Below, piece after piece: positions 24,146-32,000 of a stretch of 32,785 nucleotides of DNA (its first letter is position 1; each line of letters opens with the position of its first letter). The translations under genes were made by a program, and so were the position numbers. The DNA is from a virus. The notes beneath the pieces were generated by a model that did not search any database, was not told where the DNA came from, and was given only the letters and a program-made list of their open reading frames with translations. The DNA lies in IMG/VR virus record IMGVR_UViG_3300010370_000134, positions 1 through 32,785 of that record. The stretch is one strand, 5' to 3'.

Positions 24146-24781
24146 GACAGCACAGCTTATAGCCTGACCTCAGATTGTTTCGGTTTTTGGCTGCTCGATC
24201 TTCGTGAGAGGAACGAGCAGCTTTTTTTATATGACTACTTAGGTAACAAATATGTATTTCGCCCACTACTCCTATCCGAGATAGAATCTATAACAAAGGT
24301 AGCTCCAGGTATACCAGAGTATATTGTAGACGAATGGGTAGTAAATAAGTGTCTACTGGCTACAACTGCTAGTAAAGAATATTTAAACGAGACTGGACCA
24401 GCTGGCATTATACCAGCCCTTGCCGCCTCCGTGATACGGCTGTCTTCTCCTGGAGACATCATAAAGATGGCTCAAACCATTGACAGCGAGAGATCTAAAC
24501 TAGAAAGCGATCAAGGTATAATCCAAACTACCATGATAGCTGGTACAGGAAATTTATTGGGCAAAAACTACAAACAGCTAACCGCTAGAGAGCAAAGTAG
24601 ATATCTAGCTATAGCAGAAAGTATATTAGGCAAAAAATTGGAAATACAGTCTACAAAACAAACTGTAGACAAGAAAGGAAAGAAAAGACAAGTATCTCCA
24701 GAGACTGCAGCTATGCTATCTCCAGACGCAGCAGATAAACCAGACATAGAAGCCGACAATAAAATGTTTAGAGCCCTATAG
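24143..24781 (+). CDS. Tail assembly chaperone-like protein 2 (in frame with the first)
   Basis: The 212-aa protein starts at GTG with a good Shine-Dalgarno. Its first half has the same order of elements as the preceding protein: beta hairpin FLYDYLGNKYVFRPL, helix LSEIESITKV, then VDEWVVNKCLL, and a hydrophobic GPAGIIPALAASVIRLSS helix parallel to LPAGMIPSLSELIMGAS. A C-terminal extension of about 100 residues adds a QLTAREQSRYLAIAESIL helix and a Lys-rich segment. This looks like a duplicated chaperone domain with an added tape-measure-binding tail. A terminator-like hairpin with T7 lies within the first 30 codons. The TAG stop overlaps the next GTG by one base. Confidence 0.65.
   Translation: MDSTAYSLTSDCFGFWLLDLRERNEQLFLYDYLGNKYVFRPLLLSEIESITKVAPGIPEYIVDEWVVNKCLLATTASKEYLNETGPAGIIPALAASVIRLSSPGDIIKMAQTIDSERSKLESDQGIIQTTMIAGTGNLLGKNYKQLTAREQSRYLAIAESILGKKLEIQSTKQTVDKKGKKRQVSPETAAMLSPDAADKPDIEADNKMFRAL
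24190..24228 (+). terminator. Terminator-like hairpin inside the second chaperone gene (possible attenuator)
   Basis: GCTGCTCG at 24190-24197 pairs perfectly with CGAGCAGC at 24214-24221 (eight pairs), with a further TTC/GAA stem inside, followed immediately by seven Ts (24222-24228). By sequence this is an intrinsic terminator, yet it lies within codons 17-29 of a gene. It might reduce transcription into the large downstream genes. Ongoing translation could suppress it. Confidence 0.5.
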
Positions 24782-27700
24782 TGACAGGACCTCCTCCAAA
24801 CTATATTGCAGAACGCAGACAGCAAGAAATTGCTGCTCAGCAACAGGAGAACTCTAGCTGGTTACTTCCTTGGGGAATTGGCATTGGTGCGATTGCACTA
24901 GGTGCCAAAGTATACAAAACTGGTCTAGCTAAGGAAGGAAACCTAGTAGCCAACATGCTCCATTTCTTGGGGCATGGAAATAGTTTAACTTCTAATATAG
25001 ATGCTGTAGCTAACTCTGGAGTTTCCACAGCAGCCAGTGGAGCTTCTGGTATAAAAGGCATACTAACCAGTGCCTTTAATCTTAAGACTAGACAGTTACA
25101 ACTAGGACCTGTAGATCTAATAAGAGATGTAAGAGCTAGCTTAGATGTTTTAGGATCAGTAAGATCCGGAGATGTAAGAAATATACTCAAAGATAGGCTT
25201 ACTGAGAATATAAACAGACGCCATGTAAACTACGGAAATAATACTAGCTTTTTTGGAGACGAGCTACAAAGAGTAAGAATTAAAGAAGTTCTAGAAGATC
25301 AAGAAAGATGGTCTAAGGTTATAGGAAAGAATGAGTGGTCAGCCCTTAGTAAGGGTGTAGAAGAAGGATTAATAACCAAAGAAGCAGCCCTAGACAGAAG
25401 AATATTTAAAACAAGAACTGGAGATATCAGAGATGTAAGACTAAGAAATATATTTATGAGGTCTGCCCTATCTGAGACTGGGGAGTTGTCTTTAGTACCT
25501 AAAATAGATATATTTGGTCAAGCAAGTGTATTCAGATCATTAGTAGCGCAGCGACAGTCTGTTGCAGTTCTAAGATCTGCTACATCTAGAGAAACGGGAG
25601 GTAAGTTTAAAGGTCCTAGATTCTTTATAGGTGGAAATATATTTGGATATACCAAAGATGAAGCGGGTAATATAACAGAACAATTACTTGCTACAGGACA
25701 AAAACTTAGGAAGGAAGGAGATCGTTTAGAGGCGATAAGAGCAGCAAGAGAAGGAAGACTAAAACTAGAAGTAAAGAAAAGAGAAGGAGTAGTAGGAGGC
25801 CTAGTCAGTAAGTTTGAAAGGGCTACTGGAGTTGGTACTAGCTTCGCTAGCCAAAAATCATTTTTTAATAGATTAATAGAACCTATTACAAGACTTAGAG
25901 CTCTAGCTAGAGGAGAAGCAGAAGTCATAGAAGTAGAGGCTAAGAAGGGAGCCTACGCTCTTAAGGTAATAGAAAGAGAGTTTGGTGGAGAGATACCAGA
26001 GCTAATAGAAAAAAGCACTCCAGGAACAATAGTAAAAAGAAATGTTCCCTACGCCGAACTGCCTTTTGTAGAAAAATTCCTAACGCTATTAGACCTAAGT
26101 CCTAAGTACACTCTAGCTAAAGCTGGAAAGGTTTTACCAGAGCAGACTATGGTTGGTGCCGACCAGCTGGTTACTAAACCAGTTGGCACCGGCGGATTCC
26201 GAATAGTAAAGGGCAGACTAGGTAGAGAATTCTTAGAAAGTAAAACTGCTACCGGATTTTATGCAGCTCCAGAAAGCAGACTAATACCTGGTATATCCTC
26301 TATATCAGATTTTACATCTTATCTGGCCTACAGAACTTCTGGACTTGCATCTACTACTCTAGCGGGTATCAGTTATGCTCCGGCTAAAACCTTTGTAGGA
26401 AACTTAGCCAGAGTTGCTGCAGTACCTATGATATATGGAGCAGCAGCGGAAGCTCTAGAGTACGGAGATTATGCTCTAGAAACTTTAGTTGGAATATCCC
26501 CTAAGAAAACTTTAGGAAGTATATATGCCGGTATCAGAGGATTCCAGCAAGAAGCTAGAGAGCTAGTAGGAATACAGCAAGCTCTAAAATCTGCTGAAGA
26601 GAACTATCCAGGAAGCGTTGACAGTGAGCTAGGAGTAGTTCTTAGAAGTATAGTAGCACCCGCTGCAACGTTTGCTAAACTTGCAAAGAGCACTAGTATT
26701 GGAAAAGCAATAGCTGGTGCTGCTGCTGTCTTTGCTGCTATAGGAGGACCTGAACCTGGTCAATCAGCACAAGAGCTACAAGAAGAGTATAAAGGACAAA
26801 GAAAAGTAGCTATAAGAAAAGGTAGATACTGGGGAATGGGTAATACTCCTTTTGGAGGAGGAGAAATATCTAGGTATGATTATAGCTGGTATCATAAACT
26901 TATGTCTGACTATAGGTATAAATCTATCTATGGATCAAAGGATGAGTACTTCACTTATCATAGTAATGTCTTTGGCGTTCCGTTCCCAACTCCTAGCAAT
27001 CTAGGCGGTCTGCTCAATATATTCAATCCATACAGACTAGAAGAACGTCTATCAGAAACTAGGCCATACGAAGCTACATCTGAGATGTTTGAGGAGGTCC
27101 CAGTATTTGGACCAATCCTGGCATCTACTATAGGTAGGATGATAAAGCCTAGCATAGAGAGAGATCCAAGTAGATATATATCTAAGACTGGAGTTTTACC
27201 AGGCGGACTAGATCCACAGACAGCTAGAGATCTAGGTATCCCAGATTTAAATATTACTGCTCCAGATTTTGATGATCCTATAGCTAGAATTCAGAAGATG
27301 GCAAATGTTGCCACTGAACCTCTAGGTGTCTATAAATTTGCAATGGAATTCTTTGGTGTAAAATTCAGTCCGGAGTTCCAGCAGCGTGCAGAGTCAAGTT
27401 TAATAGACTCGCCTTCTAGACAACTTTATGGTATGCAGCTAGGAGGTATGTTTGGGCAGACAGAGTTTCTAAGAAGATTTATGTTATCTGATTACGGTAT
27501 AACTGTTAATACTGCTGCAATGGTAAACAGAGTCGGCAATATGACGCCAGACTGGTTACCAGGATCTAACTCAAGATTTGAAAGAGACAGATCTTATTTT
27601 ATTGACTTTGGAACTGGAGACCCATTCTTAAAGGTAGAAGACGCAGAATCCAGACTTCCTGGCGCAGGCTATGAATCTTTAAACCCTCTACACTCTGGTA

Positions 27701-29073
27701 GGCCAGGAGAGTATGATGCAGTAGACAGATTCTTAATTCTAGCTGATGTCGCACCTTATAGCCAAGCATTTAAGTCTTACGAAAAGATGATTAGCGGTAT
27801 GCGGTTAGATGAGTTTTGGCAAGGTAAAGTAGCCAGAGCTCTTGAGTATAAGAAAGGTATGACTTCTATAGAAAATAGATATCCTAGACATATGGACTCT
27901 CTTATAAGTATTAACGAGAGTCTACAAACTAATCCTGTATATAATGTTACAAGAAATCTTTACGACACTATAACACATGACTTTTTAGCTGAAATACCAT
28001 GGATAGGATCTAAGCTTGCGCCGTTTAGAGATCCTTATGAGAAGTACAGAAAGCAGTATGTAGAAGGGTCTGAGTTCCCTTCCTGGTTTTATCCTGGCGA
28101 AGACATAATCAGACCTATACTGACCGAAACAGCTTTATCTAATCCATTTATTGGAGCAGTTAAGGGAGCTGGTTTAGCAGTTATGATGAGTAATCCATTT
28201 ACAAAATTTATGAATCCTCTAGCTATAAGTCAAACTCAATCATCTTTCTTTAATGTACCGATGATTTCTGCTGGAGCTGCGGCAGGAGCTAGCTTAAGTG
28301 TGGGCAGAAGCTTACTTGGAATGGAGCAAAATTATGTACCAGATCATGTTAGAGCAGAATCTGAAACTATAGAATACTTAGACAAGATTACATATCTTAA
28401 AAATAGAGCTCTAGAAGAGCAAGCTATTGAGATGGGCCTACCTTCTCAGGCAAAAGAATTTAGAAGGCTACAAAGAAAGACAATGGTCGGAGCTAGAAAT
28501 CCTGTAAGCATAAGAGCAGCTCTGCCTAAGTCTTCTGATAAAAGATATTTTGATGTCTTCTTACAGACTCCTATAGAAAAAAGAGATGAGCTTCTACAGG
28601 GTTTGCCTCCTTACATGGGCTACGCTCTGACTAAAACTTGGGAAAGAGATATAGGAAAACAGGAGCAGGCCGATGCTGAGACAGCGGCTTTCTTTGCTGA
28701 AAAAGAGATACCTGACACTGATTGGCTAGGTTGGCACCCATCAGTAGACATACCGTCCATGAAATTGAATATAGTTCAACATGGGATAAACGGCATATCA
28801 GACAACTATCATAGATTTGGTTTTTACGAGTCTCACGAGAGAACGCTAAAGCAGAACTATCCCGATCTAGCTAATCAATCTATTAACTTTACTGCACCAA
28901 TTAACTATGCCAATCATAAAAATATGTATAGGACTTTGGGTCAAAATATTACTAATAATCTAAGAGGATCTGTATCTATGGACGCTACTGCATATGGAGC
29001 AAGATACACCACTAGACTGCAAATAGATAGGTCTAAAGAATTATTAAACGACTACAGAAACGAGAGTAGATAA
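24781..29073 (+). CDS. 1430-aa large virion protein in the tape-measure position
   Basis: Translation starts at GTG overlapping the chaperone stop (TAGTG). The protein has a Gln-rich N-terminus, a hydrophobic segment at about 27-42 (WLLPWGIGIGAIALGA), a charged helical region to about 430, Ala-rich hydrophobic stretches at about 540-570 and 627-657, a basic aromatic segment RKVAIRKGRYWGMGN near 675, and hydrophobic segments near 1121-1140 and 1160-1175. Long segments rich in Tyr, Pro and Arg between 680 and 1150 are not typical of a simple coiled-coil tape measure. Position after the chaperones makes it the best tape-measure candidate, with membrane segments suited to channel formation during ejection. 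An internal-ejected-protein role together with the following RNA polymerase-like gene is equally possible. Confidence 0.6.
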   Translation: MTGPPPNYIAERRQQEIAAQQQENSSWLLPWGIGIGAIALGAKVYKTGLAKEGNLVANMLHFLGHGNSLTSNIDAVANSGVSTAASGASGIKGILTSAFNLKTRQLQLGPVDLIRDVRASLDVLGSVRSGDVRNILKDRLTENINRRHVNYGNNTSFFGDELQRVRIKEVLEDQERWSKVIGKNEWSALSKGVEEGLITKEAALDRRIFKTRTGDIRDVRLRNIFMRSALSETGELSLVPKIDIFGQASVFRSLVAQRQSVAVLRSATSRETGGKFKGPRFFIGGNIFGYTKDEAGNITEQLLATGQKLRKEGDRLEAIRAAREGRLKLEVKKREGVVGGLVSKFERATGVGTSFASQKSFFNRLIEPITRLRALARGEAEVIEVEAKKGAYALKVIEREFGGEIPELIEKSTPGTIVKRNVPYAELPFVEKFLTLLDLSPKYTLAKAGKVLPEQTMVGADQLVTKPVGTGGFRIVKGRLGREFLESKTATGFYAAPESRLIPGISSISDFTSYLAYRTSGLASTTLAGISYAPAKTFVGNLARVAAVPMIYGAAAEALEYGDYALETLVGISPKKTLGSIYAGIRGFQQEARELVGIQQALKSAEENYPGSVDSELGVVLRSIVAPAATFAKLAKSTSIGKAIAGAAAVFAAIGGPEPGQSAQELQEEYKGQRKVAIRKGRYWGMGNTPFGGGEISRYDYSWYHKLMSDYRYKSIYGSKDEYFTYHSNVFGVPFPTPSNLGGLLNIFNPYRLEERLSETRPYEATSEMFEEVPVFGPILASTIGRMIKPSIERDPSRYISKTGVLPGGLDPQTARDLGIPDLNITAPDFDDPIARIQKMANVATEPLGVYKFAMEFFGVKFSPEFQQRAESSLIDSPSRQLYGMQLGGMFGQTEFLRRFMLSDYGITVNTAAMVNRVGNMTPDWLPGSNSRFERDRSYFIDFGTGDPFLKVEDAESRLPGAGYESLNPLHSGRPGEYDAVDRFLILADVAPYSQAFKSYEKMISGMRLDEFWQGKVARALEYKKGMTSIENRYPRHMDSLISINESLQTNPVYNVTRNLYDTITHDFLAEIPWIGSKLAPFRDPYEKYRKQYVEGSEFPSWFYPGEDIIRPILTETALSNPFIGAVKGAGLAVMMSNPFTKFMNPLAISQTQSSFFNVPMISAGAAAGASLSVGRSLLGMEQNYVPDHVRAESETIEYLDKITYLKNRALEEQAIEMGLPSQAKEFRRLQRKTMVGARNPVSIRAALPKSSDKRYFDVFLQTPIEKRDELLQGLPPYMGYALTKTWERDIGKQEQADAETAAFFAEKEIPDTDWLGWHPSVDIPSMKLNIVQHGINGISDNYHRFGFYESHERTLKQNYPDLANQSINFTAPINYANHKNMYRTLGQNITNNLRGSVSMDATAYGARYTTRLQIDRSKELLNDYRNESR

Positions 29074-32000
29074 TGGCAGCACCAGATAACCCAATCCAAG
29101 CTACTATAGATAAACTATTTTCTGGTGGTGCTTCAAAGACCTCAGACTACCTACTCAAGCTATCTGAATTTAGATCATCCGTTGGACTTAGTCCGATGGA
29201 AAGAGCTTCATTCTTAATTGCTAGCACAGATCCATTTGGAATACTTAGAAGATATGGAGAGTTTAGTAAAACTAGAACTTTAGAGGGATCTGCTAAGTTC
29301 AAAGGATCGACTCTAGAAAGGGTTAAAGTATTAGATAGATTTCAGAGCGTATCTGCAAAGATTAGCTCTTTTATGTCCGGAGGAAAGTTTGATATAGATA
29401 CATTTGATGTATTTCCTCAGCTAAAAACTGGTTTACAGAAAAGACTATATTCTGCTTTTGGCAGGTTGTCACAAGTAGAAGGCTTAGAATTATTAGAGAA
29501 GGGTAAGGAAATATACCTTGGTAGCGCACAGTTAGGTTTTATACCATTACCTGTACAAGGTGCAAAAGGCACTCTAGAAGGCGGAATTGTACAGTTAGGA
29601 CAAAGTCGTAGAGGTGCTTATCAATTAATGACTATGGGCCGTGAACTATCTGAACAATCCTACTCTGAAGTATTCTATAGAAAACTAGCTGAAGTGGTGG
29701 AAGATCTGAGCGACAGAAAACTGTCTGCTCCAGGAGCTGCAGAAAGAGTAATAAAAAAATTAAAAACTATATCCACACAACAAGTAGGCATAAGCGCAAC
29801 TGGAAAGGCGCTAAAGCTGTCTGCACTACTTGGATCTCCAGAAAAGATAAGAGGGATGTCTGACACGGCTTTGACCGCAATGTATCAAGGTCAGCAAGCT
29901 GTAGTAGTAGAGGAGTCATTGGGCAGGGCTGGTAAATCTGGAGAAGAGTTTGTAAGTGAAATATTTAGGAAGAGAAAAGAATTTACTGATGCTAAAAGAG
30001 TTATAAGTCAGCTAACTAGTAGCAGAGGAGTCTCTATACCTGAAGATATTCCGTTCTTGAATAAGGCTCGATTTGGCGGAAAGATGCCAACTGCAGGTCA
30101 AGCTATTAGGGCTGCCTACGAGGTTGTAGATAGATACACATCTGTAGATCTGCCTGCAATGTATGAGAAGTTAGGCATATCAGGAATGTCCCCTATGAGC
30201 AAGGCGGACTTCCTTGTAGAAGCAAAGAAAAGACTTGTAGTATCAGCTAGCTCAGCAAATAGACTATTTGGAGCATTCTTTAGCAGAAGAGCTAGAGAAA
30301 AAGGTATGCATCAGGAATATAAATCTGCTGGAATTTCTAGATTAGAGTCTAGACAGATTATAAAATCAGGAGGAAGACCAGTACCTTTCTTTGCTACTGA
30401 AGAACAATTACTTCAAACTCCTAGAAAATTAGTAGCCACTAGAAGACCATTTAGAGCTTTAGTCTTAGACTTTAACAGTGAAATTGCTTCTCAGATATTT
30501 ACTCAAGATGCAGGAGCAATATTTACAGAGAAAGGTTTAGCTGGTGTAGCTAGAAGACAGCATCTTGGTCAGATAAAAATAAAAGGTGCAGGAGAAAATC
30601 TATTACACGCATTTGAAACTTTAACTGGAGTTAGTGCATTAGATAAAAACGCCTTAGGAACTCTTGAAATATCTAGAGCAGAATTCCAAAGAGCAACTAA
30701 CTTTTCAATAAAAAGACACTTCCTTACCGAGAGAGAAAGTGCAATAAGAAGTCTGGCTTATTCCTATTCTGGCAAAACAAAAACTTATACGGAGAGAGCT
30801 GGGTTTGGTATACTTAAACAAATAAGCGAATCTACATCTGCACTAGGAAGGATAGCTGGAGAAGGAGGCATACTTGTAGCTCCTGCCTATGAACAAGGCA
30901 CTCTAAAAATGAATATAATGTCCAAAGGCATGGTTGCCGCTGGATCTACTGGATTAGTTTTAGGAGGAGTAAGAGAAACTGGAATTGCTACAAGAACTGA
31001 CCATGTGTTAAATAGAGACTTAGATGCAGTAGGAGGTCTTAGAAACAAACTAGCTCAAGCTTTTGGTGTAGATCTAATTATAGCAAAAACAGATTTCCAA
31101 AAGATGGCTACTCTCGATGTCTTCCTAGAAAACTTCCATTCTATTTTACAAAGAAATGGTCTACAGGATCAGTTTAGTAAAATTCTAGGGAAGGGAAGCC
31201 AGGTTGTTGTTGCAGGAGGAGGATACACTGTTGCTACTGCTGCTTCAAAAGGTGAGGCCGCTAAACGCGCAATGCGAGTTATAAAAGAATTGAGAAGATT
31301 GGGTAATGCTGATCCAAAGTACAGAGAAATTGCGGATCAGATGCTGAGAGAAAGAACTAAATCAGTAGGTAAAGTAGGATTTGGTGGACCTATAAACTTA
31401 GCTAGAATTGGAGCTGCTGCCTCGCTTTCCGGCCTAACCGAGATGCAGAAGATTGCTGGAGCAGGAACTATAGTTGAGCTGCCTGGATTTATAAGATCAG
31501 ACCAAAGATTAGACACTAACATGTCTAATAGGATTAAGATAACTTTAGGTAAGTTTAAGACTCTAGCGTTTGGCTCAGCAATGCTAGGTTATAAAAATGC
31601 TATGGAAGATCCGCTAGTTAGAGACCTAGCGTTTAGATATAAGATGTTTAACTGGAATCCAAAGAAGAATGACTTTGTTCTAGGTAACGATCATCCTATA
31701 AAGAAATTCCTAAGAGCTCTAACTGATCCAGATGCTCTCAAGTTAAAAGAGTCTGAAATCATAAAGATCAAAAACGGAGAGCTTTTCCTAGGAGATAAGA
31801 AGCTAAAAGCTTTACCAGATATACAACAATTTTCTAGCAAGTCTGGCGGAGTCAGCAAAGAAGCTTTGAAAGGTACAATACTAGATCCAGACATTGGTGA
31901 TTTTTTCTATCTTGATCTAGGAAAGAAAACAAAATTAAATCTACTAGGGCAGGATGTAAAAGGTAAAGACATTCTAGGAGGAATGGAGCATAGATATATA

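Noticed and set aside
24222-24229. -1 programmed frameshift at TTTTTTA
   Set aside because: The heptamer is in the correct phase, but the shifted frame reads one codon and then TGA, so no useful fusion results.
25518-25928. Minus-strand open frames, including this 136-codon one
   Set aside because: All lie opposite strongly supported + strand genes, have low-complexity Ser/Leu/Pro-rich products and no ribosome-binding context.
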